Of a DNA stretch of 64,000 nt, positions 24,888 to 34,115 are shown one piece after another. A program made the position numbers and the translations under genes. Position 1 is the first letter of the stretch, and every line of letters starts with the position of its first letter. Under the pieces are notes generated by a model that saw only the letters and a list, made by a program, of their open reading frames with translations, was not told where the DNA came from and did not search any database. The stretch is from VBKO01 sp036393835 (lineage in GTDB: Bacteria; Myxococcota; Myxococcia; Myxococcales; 40CM-4-68-19): contig DASWGI010000034.1 of the NCBI GenBank assembly GCA_036393835.1, positions 16,870-80,869 on the forward strand, given 5' to 3'.

Positions 24888-25358
24888 ATGAGTGAACGGA
24901 CGCGCATCCGGGGAATCGCACAGCGGGAAGCGCCGCGCCCACGCAGGGTGGAAGGCGCGGCGGTGCTCGCGCTTACGCCCGCGCCGGGTCCGCGGCCGGC
25001 CGGCCAGAAGTGGGAGGAGTCGCAGGCTACCGTGGCGGTGCGGGGCGAGCTGGACCGCGACGCTCTCTGGGCCATCGACTACACCATCGGCCGCGCGTCC
25101 CTCGAGGCGGGCCGCATCGTGCTCGACCTGCGCGAGGTCACCCACCTCGATTACGCGGGCGTGCCGGAGCTGGTGGCGCGGCGCCGCGAGCTGCGCGCCC
25201 GCGGCGGCGAGCTGGTGGTGGTGGTGCGCAATCCCTACGTGGCAAACATCCTCAAGGCGGCGGGCGGCGCGGACCTGCTCGTCTGCCGCACTCCGGACGA
25301 GGCGTTCGCCGACGTCGCCGTGGCGCGCCCGAACGCTTTGCGCCGCAGGCAGCAATAG
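24888..25358 (+). CDS. STAS-domain protein inside the dcw cluster
   Basis: A 156-residue protein. The first 45 residues are basic and probably disordered; a STAS domain (about residues 45-145) follows, as in anti-sigma-factor antagonists (VAVRGELDRDALWAID, IVLDLREVTHLDYAGVPELV). The phosphorylatable serine of the classical DS(S/T)G loop is replaced: the sequence reads D88-Y89-A90-G91, so kinase control of the SpoIIAA type seems excluded. It lies 9 bases after mraZ and 26 bases before rsmH, a place that is empty in most dcw clusters. It may be a scaffold or an anti-sigma partner linked to division. Confidence 0.82.
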   Translation: MSERTRIRGIAQREAPRPRRVEGAAVLALTPAPGPRPAGQKWEESQATVAVRGELDRDALWAIDYTIGRASLEAGRIVLDLREVTHLDYAGVPELVARRRELRARGGELVVVVRNPYVANILKAAGGADLLVCRTPDEAFADVAVARPNALRRRQQ

Positions 25359-25384
25359 GAACCCCGGCGGGTGGAGACCTCTTC

Positions 25385-26317
25385 GTGCAGCCCTTCGAGC
25401 ATCGGACCGTGCTGCGCCGCGAGGCCGTGGACCTTCTCGCGCCCGCTCCCGGCAAGGTGTTCCTCGACGGGACCCTCGGCGGCGGAGGGCACGCCGAGGC
25501 GCTGCTCGACGCCGGCGCGCGGGTGATCGGTCTCGACCAGGACCCGGCCGCGCTCCGCGCGGCGCGCGCCCGCCTCGGCGCCCGCGGCGAGCGGTTCGTC
25601 GCCGAGCAGGCCAATTTCCGCGACGCCCGTTCCGTGCTCGACCGGCTCGGAGTTCGCGAGGTGGACGGCGCGCTGGTCGATCTCGGCGTCTCCAGCCCGC
25701 AGCTGGACGATCCGGCGCGCGGCTTCTCCTTCCGCGCGGGCGGCCCGCTCGACATGCGGATGGACCCGACCCGCGGGGAGCCCCTCTCCGCGCTGCTTGT
25801 GCGGTGGGACGAGAAGGCGCTGGCGCGCATCGTGGGCACTCTTGGAGAGGAGCGCTTCGCGCGCCCCATCGCGCGCGCCATCCACCGCGCGCATCGCGAG
25901 GGGAAGCTCGGGGACACCGCTCAGCTCGCCGACGTCGTCGCGCGGTCGATCCCCCGCAAGGCCTGGCCCAGGGACCTGCACCCGGCCACCCGCACCTTCC
26001 AGGCGCTGCGCATCGCGGTGAACGACGAGCTGGGCGCCCTCTCCGACTTCGTCGGCGACCTGCCGCGCATCGTGGCCCGCGGCGGGCGCGCGGCGGCGAT
26101 CAGCTTCCACTCCCTGGAGGACCGCATCGTGAAGCAAGGATTCGCGCAGCTCGCGACCGGCTGCATCTGCCCGCCCCGGCTGCCGGTGTGCGCCTGCGGG
26201 CGGGTGGCGCAGTGGAAGGTCCTGACCAGGAAGGCGGTGCAGACGAGCGAGGCCGAGCAGCGCGAGAACCCGCGCTCGCGCAGCGCGCGCCTGCGCGCGG
26301 TGGAGAGGCTGGCATGA
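25385..26317 (+). CDS. rsmH: 16S rRNA (cytosine1402-N4)-methyltransferase RsmH
   Basis: A 310-residue SAM-dependent methyltransferase that modifies C1402 in the ribosomal P site. Signature blocks are HRTVLRREAVDLL at the start, the SAM loop DGTLGGGGHAEALL, ALVDLGVSSPQLDDPARGFS, LRIAVNDELGAL and SFHSLEDRIVK. Length is normal. The GTG at 25385 is chosen because the conserved region begins six codons later and GGAG lies 8 bases upstream. Its stop overlaps the ftsL start (ATGA). Confidence 0.95.
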   Translation: MQPFEHRTVLRREAVDLLAPAPGKVFLDGTLGGGGHAEALLDAGARVIGLDQDPAALRAARARLGARGERFVAEQANFRDARSVLDRLGVREVDGALVDLGVSSPQLDDPARGFSFRAGGPLDMRMDPTRGEPLSALLVRWDEKALARIVGTLGEERFARPIARAIHRAHREGKLGDTAQLADVVARSIPRKAWPRDLHPATRTFQALRIAVNDELGALSDFVGDLPRIVARGGRAAAISFHSLEDRIVKQGFAQLATGCICPPRLPVCACGRVAQWKVLTRKAVQTSEAEQRENPRSRSARLRAVERLA

Positions 26318-26673
26318 GCTGCGCAATTCGCAAGACGGGGTTTCGCGGCCGGCGCGCCGCCTGCGGGCTGCGCCAGCTCGGGGCGGCGACGCTCGCCTGC
26401 GCGCTGCTCGCCGCCGCGGCGCTGCTGCAGATCTGGGTGCGCACCCGCGTGACCGAGCAGGGCTACCGCCTCTCGCGCCTCTCCGCCGAGCGCCAGCAGC
26501 TCGTCCGCGATCACGAGCGGCTGCAGCTCGCCGCCGCGCGGCTGGGCGGCGCGCAACGCATCGAGGACCTGGCGCGCGCGCGCCTCGGCATGGGCCCTCC
26601 CCCGGCGGATCGGATCATCGTCCTGGTCGGCGGCGCGCTGCGCTCGAGCGCCTCGATGGTCGCGTCCAAGTAG
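26314..26673 (+). CDS. ftsL: Cell division protein FtsL
   Basis: A 119-residue bitopic protein: a basic cytoplasmic N-terminus, one membrane segment (LGAATLACALLAAAALLQIWV, about residues 22-42), a periplasmic coiled coil (LSRLSAERQQLVRDHERLQL) and the typical IEDLARARLGMGPP motif near the end. It scaffolds FtsB/FtsQ and activates FtsW-FtsI. Identified by layout and position between rsmH and ftsI, as FtsL sequences are poorly conserved. The ATG overlaps the rsmH stop by 4 bases. Confidence 0.9.
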   Translation: MSCAIRKTGFRGRRAACGLRQLGAATLACALLAAAALLQIWVRTRVTEQGYRLSRLSAERQQLVRDHERLQLAAARLGGAQRIEDLARARLGMGPPPADRIIVLVGGALRSSASMVASK

Positions 26674-26681
26674 GAGGGGCG

Positions 26682-28685
26682 GTGTACCAGCGCGGGCGCA
26701 ACGCCAGAGGAGACGCCGGCCGCTGGATGCGGGTGCGCGCGGCGCTGGCCGGCGCGGCGCTCCTCCTGGGCTTCGGCGTGGTCCTCGCCCGCGCCGCCAA
26801 GGTGCAACTCCTCGATCGCGCCCGGCTGTCGCGGCTGGCGCGCGACCAGACCCGCCGCGAGATCGAATGGGCTCCGCGGCGGGGACCCATCGCCGACCGC
26901 CGCGGGACGACGCTGGCGGTCACCCAGGACGTGGACTCGATCTTCGCCGATCCGGCCGCGTTCACGACGCACAGGGAGCGCGCCGCCGCGGCGGACCTCC
27001 TCGCCCGCGCGCTCCGCGCCGATCGCGCCAAGGTGCTCGGCCGCCTCGCCGGGGAGAAACGCTTCGTGTGGCTCAAGCGGCGGGTGGACGAGGACACCGC
27101 GGCGCGCGTCGCCGGGCTCGGGCTCGACGGCGTCGAGCTGGTCAAGGAGCCGAAGCGCTTCTATCCGCAGCGGGCGCTGGCGGGGCACGTGCTCGGCTTC
27201 GTCGGGGAAGAAGGCGGCCAGGAAGGGCTGGAGCGCGAGCTGGACGCGTCGCTGCGCGGCAAGCCGGTCTCCGTGCAGGCCGTGCGCGACGCCCGGGGGG
27301 CCACGGTGCTGGCGCAGGGCGCGCCGGATCCGGTCGACCTCACCGGCGCGACCGTCACCCTGACCCTCGACTCGGCCATCCAGCTCACGGCCGAGCGCGA
27401 GCTGTCGCGGGCCGTCGCCTCGTCGCGAGCATCCGCCGGATGGGCGGCGGTGATCGACGTGCAGAGCGGCGCCGTGCTCGCGCTGGCCTCGAACCCGGCC
27501 TTCGACGCGAACAAGCCCGGCCGCGATCCGGCGGTCTGGCGCAATCGCGCCGTGCAGGACCAGCTGGAGCCGGGGTCGACCCTCAAGAGCTTCGTGGTGG
27601 CGGCGGCGCTCGACGCCGGCGTGCTGGATCCCGCAAAGCCGCTCTACTGCGAGAACGGCGTCTGGGAACGCAACGGCCACCTTCTCCACGACAGCCACAA
27701 GATCAGGTGGGCCACGCCCGCGGCGGTGCTGCGCGAGTCGTCCAACATCTGCGCCGCCAAGATCGGCGAGGCGCTCGGCAAGCAGCGGCTCGTCGCTGCG
27801 CTCCGCGCCTTCGGGTTCGGCGAGCGCACCTTCGTGGGGCTCCCCGGCGAGGCGCGGGGCGCGCTGCCCGATCCGGGCCGCATGCCGAACATCGCGGTGG
27901 ACACCGTCTCCTTCGGCCAGGGCCTGTCCGCGACCGGCCTGCAGACGGTGATGGCGATGGCGGCCATCGCCAATGGCGGGCTCCTGCTCAAGCCGTTCAT
28001 CGTCTCCAAGGTGGTGGCGCCGGACGGCAAGGTTCTCTTGCAACGCCAGCGCGAGGAGGTGCGGCGGGTGCTGCGTCCGGCCACCGCGCGCGAGATCACC
28101 GCGATGCTCGAGCAAGTGGTGGAGAAGGGCACCGGGATGAAGGCGCGCGTGAGCGGCTTCCGCGTCGCCGGCAAGACCGGCACGGCGCAGAAGGTCGACC
28201 CGGTCCGCGGCGGGTACGGCGACAAGCGGCTGGCCAGCTTCCTCGGCTTCTTGCCCGCGGACGAGCCGCGGCTGGCCATCCTGGTCGCGGTCGACGAGCC
28301 CGAGGGCGACGTCTTCGGCGGCTCGGTGGCCGCGCCCGCGTGGAGCGCGATCGCGGCGGAGGCGCTCCGCCAGATCGGCGTCGCCCCCGACAGCGCGCGC
28401 GAAGAGATCGCGTTCGCCTCCGTCGCGCAGACGCCCGATGACGAGGTGAGCGCCGAGGAGCTCGAGCTGGACCGCGAGCCGCAACCCGCGAGCCGCAAGC
28501 CGGATCGGTCCGTGGTCCCCGATCTGACCGGCCTGCCCGCGCGGTCCGCGGTCCGCAGGCTCGCCGAGGCCGCGCTCGAGCCGGAGCTGCGGGGCAGCGG
28601 CAGGACGGTCGCCCAGTCGCCTCGGCCGGGCGCCATTGTCAAGCGCGGTGCACGCGTGCGCGTCACGCTGGCGCCGTCGGGATGA
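26682..28685 (+). CDS. ftsI: Division-specific transpeptidase FtsI (PBP3) with PASTA domain
   Basis: A 667-residue class B penicillin-binding protein. Membrane anchor at about residues 20-40, dimerisation/pedestal domain (RRGPIADRRGTTLAVT), and transpeptidase domain with S299-T-L-K302 (EPGSTLKSF), S353-S-N355 and K498-T-G (GKTGTAQK). The last 55 residues form one PASTA domain (VVPDLTGLPARSAVRRL...VRVTL). PASTA in FtsI is familiar in Gram-positives and some deltaproteobacterial lineages but absent from E. coli FtsI. It crosslinks septal peptidoglycan with FtsW. The GTG has a GGAGGGG site immediately upstream. Confidence 0.95.
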   Translation: MYQRGRNARGDAGRWMRVRAALAGAALLLGFGVVLARAAKVQLLDRARLSRLARDQTRREIEWAPRRGPIADRRGTTLAVTQDVDSIFADPAAFTTHRERAAAADLLARALRADRAKVLGRLAGEKRFVWLKRRVDEDTAARVAGLGLDGVELVKEPKRFYPQRALAGHVLGFVGEEGGQEGLERELDASLRGKPVSVQAVRDARGATVLAQGAPDPVDLTGATVTLTLDSAIQLTAERELSRAVASSRASAGWAAVIDVQSGAVLALASNPAFDANKPGRDPAVWRNRAVQDQLEPGSTLKSFVVAAALDAGVLDPAKPLYCENGVWERNGHLLHDSHKIRWATPAAVLRESSNICAAKIGEALGKQRLVAALRAFGFGERTFVGLPGEARGALPDPGRMPNIAVDTVSFGQGLSATGLQTVMAMAAIANGGLLLKPFIVSKVVAPDGKVLLQRQREEVRRVLRPATAREITAMLEQVVEKGTGMKARVSGFRVAGKTGTAQKVDPVRGGYGDKRLASFLGFLPADEPRLAILVAVDEPEGDVFGGSVAAPAWSAIAAEALRQIGVAPDSAREEIAFASVAQTPDDEVSAEELELDREPQPASRKPDRSVVPDLTGLPARSAVRRLAEAALEPELRGSGRTVAQSPRPGAIVKRGARVRVTLAPSG

Positions 28686-28697
28686 GCGGCGTACACC

Positions 28698-30212
28698 ATG
28701 GGGCTCGAAGTGAGGCTTCCTGAGCTCTTCACAGGGATCGATGTCCGCCTGCCGCCGCGCGCGGAAGAGGTCGATGTGCGCGCTCTGGCGGTCGATTCGC
28801 GAAAGGTGGGTCCGGGTGCGCTGTTCGCGGCGCTCCAGGGCGTCGTGGCCGACGGCGCGGACTTCGCGCCCCAGGCGGTCGAGCGCGGCGCGGCGGCGGT
28901 GCTGAGCGATCGCGAGCTCGAGGTCGCGCCCGCCGCGCTGATCGTCGCGCCCGATGCCCGGCGCGCATTCTCGCAGGCGGCATCGCGGTTCCACGGCGAG
29001 CCGTCGAAGCGGATGCGGCTCGTCGGCGTGACCGGCACCAACGGGAAGACGACCACCGCGTACCTCGTCGAGCAGCTCGCGGCCGCGCGGGGCCTGCGGA
29101 CCGGGCTGATCGGCACCGTCGAGTCCCGCTGGCCGGGCGGCCGCGAAGGCGCGATCCACACCACGCCCGAGTCCCACGACCTCCAGGAGCTGCTCGCGCG
29201 CATGGCCCAGGCAGGGGCGCAGCTCGTCGCCATGGAAGTGTCGAGCCATGCTCTGGCGCAGGAGCGGGTCTCCGGGTGCACCTTCGCGGCGGCGGCGTTC
29301 ACCAACTTGACCCGCGACCACCTCGACTACCACGGCACCCTGGAGGCGTACTTCGAAGCCAAGGCGCGCCTGTTCCGCGAGCTGTTGCCTGCGGGCGCGC
29401 CCGCGGTGCTGAACCTCGACGATCCCCGTTGTGCCCAGCTCGCGCAAGCGCTTCCCGGCTCGATCGGGTTCAGCGCGCGGGGCGCCGCCGGAGCGCGCCT
29501 CGAGGCCCGAGGCCTGCAGAGCGACCTGGAAGGGATCCGCTTCGATCTGCGCGGCGGATTCGGCGAGGCGCGGATCGAGAGCCCCCTGGTCGGCGCGCAC
29601 AACGCGGAGAACCTGCTCGCGGCGCTCGGCCTGCTCCTCGGGCTCGGCATGCCGCTCGTGGAGCTGGCGCAGGCGGCGGCGCAGGCGCGCGGAGCTCCGG
29701 GGCGGCTGGAGCGCGTGCCCGATCCGGGCGGCCGGGTCGTGCTGGTCGACTACGCGCACACGGACGACGCGCTCGCGCGCGTGCTCGACGCCGTCCGCGC
29801 GGCCGCCGGGAGCAAGGCGCGCGTGATCTGCGTCTTCGGGTGCGGCGGCGATCGCGACCGCGGCAAGCGGCCGCTGATGGGTCAAGCGGCGGCGCGGCGA
29901 GCCGACCTGGTGGTGGCGACCAGCGACAACCCGCGGACCGAGGATCCCCTCGCCATCCTGGCGGACATCGAGCCCGGCCTCTCCAAGCACAAGCGAAAGA
30001 TGGGGATGTCGGACGCGCGCGCGGGGCGCGACGGCTACTGCATCATCCCCGACCGGGCGGCGGCCATCGAGCTGGCGCTGCGCAGCGCGCGTGCCGGCGA
30101 CGCGGTGGTCATCGCGGGCAAGGGCCACGAGGACTACCAGATCGTCGGCACCGAGAGGCTCAGCTTCGACGACCGCGTGGAAGCGCGGCGCGCGCTGGAG
30201 GCGCTGCGATGA
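28698..30212 (+). CDS. murE: UDP-MurNAc-tripeptide synthetase MurE (meso-DAP adding)
   Basis: A 504-residue Mur ligase. It adds the third stem residue to UDP-MurNAc-L-Ala-D-Glu using ATP. Motifs: LAVDSRKVGPGALFAAL (UDP-binding), ATP loop G113-TNGKTTT, the carbamylated-lysine region YFEAKARLF, and DNPRTED (410-416), which in this family reads meso-diaminopimelate rather than lysine. The cell wall is therefore Gram-negative type. It lies 12 bases after ftsI, and its stop overlaps the murF start (GATGA). Confidence 0.96.
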   Translation: MGLEVRLPELFTGIDVRLPPRAEEVDVRALAVDSRKVGPGALFAALQGVVADGADFAPQAVERGAAAVLSDRELEVAPAALIVAPDARRAFSQAASRFHGEPSKRMRLVGVTGTNGKTTTAYLVEQLAAARGLRTGLIGTVESRWPGGREGAIHTTPESHDLQELLARMAQAGAQLVAMEVSSHALAQERVSGCTFAAAAFTNLTRDHLDYHGTLEAYFEAKARLFRELLPAGAPAVLNLDDPRCAQLAQALPGSIGFSARGAAGARLEARGLQSDLEGIRFDLRGGFGEARIESPLVGAHNAENLLAALGLLLGLGMPLVELAQAAAQARGAPGRLERVPDPGGRVVLVDYAHTDDALARVLDAVRAAAGSKARVICVFGCGGDRDRGKRPLMGQAAARRADLVVATSDNPRTEDPLAILADIEPGLSKHKRKMGMSDARAGRDGYCIIPDRAAAIELALRSARAGDAVVIAGKGHEDYQIVGTERLSFDDRVEARRALEALR

Positions 30213-31645
30213 GCGCCCGGTTCACCGCCGGGCAGGCCGCGTGGGCCGCCGGCGCGCAGCTCCTCTCGGGCCCCCCGGATCGGATGTTCGAGGGAGCGTT
30301 CACCGATTCGCGCAGCCCGGTCCGCGGCGCGCTTTTCGTGGCGCTGGTGGGAGAGCGGCACGACGGCAGCCGCTTCGCCGCCGCCGCCGCCCAGGCCGGG
30401 GCGGCGGGCGTCCTGGTCCCCTCCGCGGCCGCGCCGCGCGTGCGCGAAGAGCTGGCCGCGCAGGGCCTCGGGCCCGCGCTCCTCGCCGCGCCGGACACCG
30501 GCCGCGCCCTGGGCGGGCTCGCGCACGCCTGGCGCGAGAGCCTGCACGCGGTGCGCGTGGTGTGCGTCACCGGCTCGACCGGCAAGACCTCCACCAAGGA
30601 GCTGATCGCGGCGGTGCTCGAGACGGCGGGCCCGACGCTCAAGACGGAAGGCAATCTGAACAACGAGGTGGGCGTGCCGCTCACCTTGCTGCGCCTCTCG
30701 CCCGAGCACCGCCACGCGGTCGTCGAGGCGGGCATGAACCACCTGGGCGAGATCGCCCGGCTCGCCGCCTGGGCCGACCCGGACGTGGGACTGGTCACCA
30801 CCGTGGGCCCGGTGCACCTCGAAGGGACCGGCTCGATCGAGGGCGTGGCGCACGCCAAGGGCGAGCTGTTCCACGCCCTGCGCGAGAGCGCCACCGCGGT
30901 GGCCAATGCGGACGACCCGCCAGTGCTCCTCCAGGCTCGGCTCTCGCGGCGGCGGCTGATCACCTTCGGGGCGTCCACCGCGGCCCACGTCCGGCTCCTC
31001 TCCGCGCACCACGGCGGGCCCGGCCTGCGCGTCGAGCTGGCGTTCCCGGACGGGAAGACGCGCAGGGCCGAGCTGCACCTGATCGGCACGCACAACGGCC
31101 ACAACGCGGTCGCGGCCGCGGCGGTCGGGTTCGGGCTCGGGCTCGATCCGGAGCAGATCGTCCGCGGCCTCGGCGATGCCCGTACGCTCGGCCGCCGCAT
31201 GCGGCCGGTCCGGCTGCCCGGCGGCGGGATGCTGATCGACGACTGCTACAACGCCAACCCGCAGAGCACCAAGGCGGCGCTGCTCACCTTGACGCACCTG
31301 GTGCGGGGCAAGGGGCGCGCCATCGCCGTGTTGGGCGACATGCTGGAGCTGGGTCCGACCGAGCTGGACCTGCACCGCGACGTGGGACGTTTCGCCGCGG
31401 GCGCCGGGCTCGCTCTCCTGGTCTGTTTCGGCCAGCGGGCGCGGGCGATCGGCGAAGGGGCGATGGAAGCGGGAATCGCCTCCGAGCACGTCGAGTTTGC
31501 CGAGGACCCGGCGCAAGCCGTCGAGATCGTGCGCCGCCACGCGCGGCCGGAGGACGTCATCCTGGTGAAGGGATCGCGAGGAATGAAGATGGAGCGGATC
31601 AGCGATCCGCTCGCGGGCGTAGCGCCCGGGCAGGGAGCGCACTGA
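30209..31645 (+). CDS. murF: UDP-MurNAc-tripeptide D-Ala-D-Ala ligase MurF
   Basis: A 478-residue Mur ligase that adds D-alanyl-D-alanine to the tripeptide precursor. It has the ATP loop G122-STGKTSTKE, the TEGNLNNEVGVPLTLL block unique to MurF, AGMNHLGEIARL, and DDCYNANPQSTKAAL. Start overlaps murE by 4 bases; the stop shares a base with the mraY start (TGATG). The ddl gene that makes its substrate is not in this window. Confidence 0.96.
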   Translation: MSARFTAGQAAWAAGAQLLSGPPDRMFEGAFTDSRSPVRGALFVALVGERHDGSRFAAAAAQAGAAGVLVPSAAAPRVREELAAQGLGPALLAAPDTGRALGGLAHAWRESLHAVRVVCVTGSTGKTSTKELIAAVLETAGPTLKTEGNLNNEVGVPLTLLRLSPEHRHAVVEAGMNHLGEIARLAAWADPDVGLVTTVGPVHLEGTGSIEGVAHAKGELFHALRESATAVANADDPPVLLQARLSRRRLITFGASTAAHVRLLSAHHGGPGLRVELAFPDGKTRRAELHLIGTHNGHNAVAAAAVGFGLGLDPEQIVRGLGDARTLGRRMRPVRLPGGGMLIDDCYNANPQSTKAALLTLTHLVRGKGRAIAVLGDMLELGPTELDLHRDVGRFAAGAGLALLVCFGQRARAIGEGAMEAGIASEHVEFAEDPAQAVEIVRRHARPEDVILVKGSRGMKMERISDPLAGVAPGQGAH

Positions 31646-32772
31646 TGCTCTACCTGCTGCTCTATCCCTTCGCGGACCGCGTCGCCGCCTTCAACGTGCT
31701 CCGCTACCCCTCGTTCCGCATGATCATGGCGGGGCTGGTCTCCCTGCTGGTGGGCCTGTTGCTCGGCCCCACCTACATCGAGGCGATGCGGCTCAAGCAG
31801 TACGGCGCATCGAACGTCCGCGAGGACACGCCCGCGGCGCACCAGAAGAAGAGCGGCACTCCCTCGATGGGCGGCGGGCTGATCCTCTGGGCGCTCCTGG
31901 TCGGGACGCTGCTCTTCGCCGATCTGACCAACCGGCTGGTCTGGGCCGCCCTGATCTTCACCCTCGGCTACGGGCTGATCGGGTTCGCCGACGACTGGCT
32001 GAAGCTCACCAGGCGCAACTCGAAGGGGCTGGCCGGCCGGAAGAAGCTCTTCTGGCAGACGGTGATCTTCCTCGGCGTCGTGGCGGTGCTCTTCGTCGAC
32101 TGGAGGGGCGGGCTGCTCCATCCCCACCTGCTCCTGGACACGCGCCTGTCGATCCCGTTCATCAAGGTGCGCACCTTCAGCCCGGTCTTGCCCTGGTGGC
32201 TGTACCTGCCGTTCGCCTTCATCGTCATCGTGGGCACCAGCAACGCGGTGAACCTGACCGACGGGTTGGACGGGCTCGCCATCGGCCCCACCATCGTCAG
32301 CTCGCTCACCTTCCTCCTGCTCGCGTACCTCGCCGGCCTGGTGATCAAGGGATTCAACGTCGCCGACTACCTGCTCATCCCGCACATCGAGGGCGCCAGC
32401 GAGCTGGCGGTGTTCTGCGCCGCGATGGCCGGAGCGGGCATCAGCTTCCTCTGGTTCAACACGTACCCGGCCAGCGTCTTCATGGGCGACGTGGGCGCGC
32501 TCGCCATCGGCGGCGGGCTCGGGGTCCTCGCCGTGCTCACCAAGAACGAGGTGGACAGCGCGATCATCCACGGGGTGTTCTTCGTCGAGGCGCTCTCGGT
32601 GATGCTGCAGGTCTTCTGGTTCAAGCGCACCGGCCGGCGCATCTTCCGCATGGCGCCCTTGCACCACCACTTCGAGCTGCAAGGCTGGGCCGAGCCCAAG
32701 ATCATCGTCCGCTTCTGGATCGTCTCCATCATGCTGGCGCTGGTCGGCCTCCTCTCCATCAAGCTGAGGTAG
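31645..32772 (+). CDS. mraY: Phospho-MurNAc-pentapeptide transferase MraY
   Basis: A 375-residue protein with about ten membrane segments that makes lipid I from UDP-MurNAc-pentapeptide and undecaprenyl phosphate. Family signatures are DTPAAHQKKSGTPSMGGG, the catalytic aspartates in GFADDWLKL, SNAVNLTDGLDGLAIG, FMGDVGALAIGG and APLHHHFEL. Length is normal for a Gram-negative MraY. Its ATG overlaps the murF stop by one base. Confidence 0.97.
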   Translation: MLYLLLYPFADRVAAFNVLRYPSFRMIMAGLVSLLVGLLLGPTYIEAMRLKQYGASNVREDTPAAHQKKSGTPSMGGGLILWALLVGTLLFADLTNRLVWAALIFTLGYGLIGFADDWLKLTRRNSKGLAGRKKLFWQTVIFLGVVAVLFVDWRGGLLHPHLLLDTRLSIPFIKVRTFSPVLPWWLYLPFAFIVIVGTSNAVNLTDGLDGLAIGPTIVSSLTFLLLAYLAGLVIKGFNVADYLLIPHIEGASELAVFCAAMAGAGISFLWFNTYPASVFMGDVGALAIGGGLGVLAVLTKNEVDSAIIHGVFFVEALSVMLQVFWFKRTGRRIFRMAPLHHHFELQGWAEPKIIVRFWIVSIMLALVGLLSIKLR

Positions 32773-32774
32773 CG

Positions 32775-34115
32775 ATGCAGCTCGCCGGGCGCAGGGCGCT
32801 GGTCGTCGGGCTGGGCAAGAGCGGCGTGGCCGCCGCGCGCCTGCTCGCGACCTACGGCGCCCGCGTCGCGGTCGCCGACGACAAGGGCGCCGAGGCGCTG
32901 GCCGATTCGCTGCGGCAGCTCGAGGACGTCCCGCACGAGCGGCACCTGGCGGGGCTGCGCGAGGAGGCGTTCCGCGGGCGCGATCTGGTGGTGGTGAGCC
33001 CCGGGGTGCCGCTAGGGGCCCACCACCTCGCCGAAGCGCGTGCGCGCGGGGTGGAGGTGATCGGCGAGGTCGAGCTGGCGGCGCGGTTCGTCGAGGAGCC
33101 GATCGTCGGGATCACCGGCACCAACGGGAAGAGCACCACCACCGCCCTGACCGCGCACCTGCTCCGGGCCGCGGGCAAGAAGGTGTTCGCTGGCGGGAAC
33201 CTGGGAGACGCGCTGTCCAACCGCGTCCTCTCGGGCGGGAAGCTGGACGCGACCGTCTGCGAGCTCTCGTCGTACCAGCTGGAAGGGATCGTCTCCTTGC
33301 GCTGCGCGGCGGGGGCCGCGCTGAACGTCACCCCGGACCACCTCGACCGCTACCCGTCGCTGGAGGCGTACGCCGCGGCGAAGGAGCGCATCTTCGAGAA
33401 CCAGAAGCCCGGAGACGCGGCGGTGCTCAACCTCGCCGATCCACGCGTCGCGGCGATGCGCACGCCGGCGGGGGTCCGGCGGCGCGGATTCGATCCGCGG
33501 GGGCTGAACGCGGAGGCGGCGGGCTTCCTGCGCGCCAAGGCCGTGCTCGCCGTCGACGGCGCGGAGTACGACCTGCGCGCGCCCACGCTGCGCGGAGCTC
33601 ACAATGCGGAGAACGCGCTGGCGGCGCTCCTCCTGGCGCGGCACCTGGGCGCGCCGCCGTGGGCCCTGCAGCAGGGTCTCGACACCTATCCCGGGCTGCC
33701 GCACCGGCTGGAGCCGGTCCGCACCCTCGACGGGGTCGAGTGGGTGAACGACTCCAAGGGCACCAACGTGGACAGCGTGGAGAAGTCCCTCTCCGCCTTC
33801 GACCGCGGCGTGCTGCTCATCATGGGAGGGCGGGGGAAGGGCGCGCCGTACCGCCCGCTGCGCGCGCTGTTCCCGGACCGCGTCCGCGCCCTGCTCACCA
33901 TCGGGGAGGACGCGCCGCGCATCGCCGAGGAGCTGGGCGACCTGGTCCCCGTCACCGCCTGCGGCGACCTGCGCACCGCGGTCGCGCAGGCCCGCAAGCT
34001 CGCGCGCGCGGGCGACACGGTGCTTCTCTCGCCGGCCTGCGCCAGCTACGACCAGTTCCGCAACTTCGAGGACCGTGGCGATCAGTTCAAGGCGCTGGTG
34101 CGGGGGCTGTCATGA
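32775..34115 (+). CDS. murD: UDP-MurNAc-L-alanine D-glutamate ligase MurD
   Basis: A 446-residue Mur ligase adding D-glutamate. It has the N-terminal Rossmann domain VVGLGKSGVAAARLL, VVVSPGVPL, ATP loop G115-TNGKSTTT, NLGDALSN, ELSSYQLEGI, NVTPDHLDRY, and the C-terminal NDSKGTNVDSVEKSL. All positions are as expected for the family. It starts 2 bases after mraY and overlaps ftsW by 4 bases. Confidence 0.96.
   Translation: MQLAGRRALVVGLGKSGVAAARLLATYGARVAVADDKGAEALADSLRQLEDVPHERHLAGLREEAFRGRDLVVVSPGVPLGAHHLAEARARGVEVIGEVELAARFVEEPIVGITGTNGKSTTTALTAHLLRAAGKKVFAGGNLGDALSNRVLSGGKLDATVCELSSYQLEGIVSLRCAAGAALNVTPDHLDRYPSLEAYAAAKERIFENQKPGDAAVLNLADPRVAAMRTPAGVRRRGFDPRGLNAEAAGFLRAKAVLAVDGAEYDLRAPTLRGAHNAENALAALLLARHLGAPPWALQQGLDTYPGLPHRLEPVRTLDGVEWVNDSKGTNVDSVEKSLSAFDRGVLLIMGGRGKGAPYRPLRALFPDRVRALLTIGEDAPRIAEELGDLVPVTACGDLRTAVAQARKLARAGDTVLLSPACASYDQFRNFEDRGDQFKALVRGLS

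Noticed and set aside
24359..24895. An ATG at 24359 close to the mra promoter that could be a leaderless mraZ start
   Set aside because: It is in a different frame from the MraZ motifs; the frame it opens has no recognisable protein.
26511..30128. A 1205-codon open frame on the minus strand through ftsI and murE
   Set aside because: It is the antisense shadow of two genes with complete family motifs; its composition is His/Arg/Gly-rich with no domain, as expected for GC-rich antisense.
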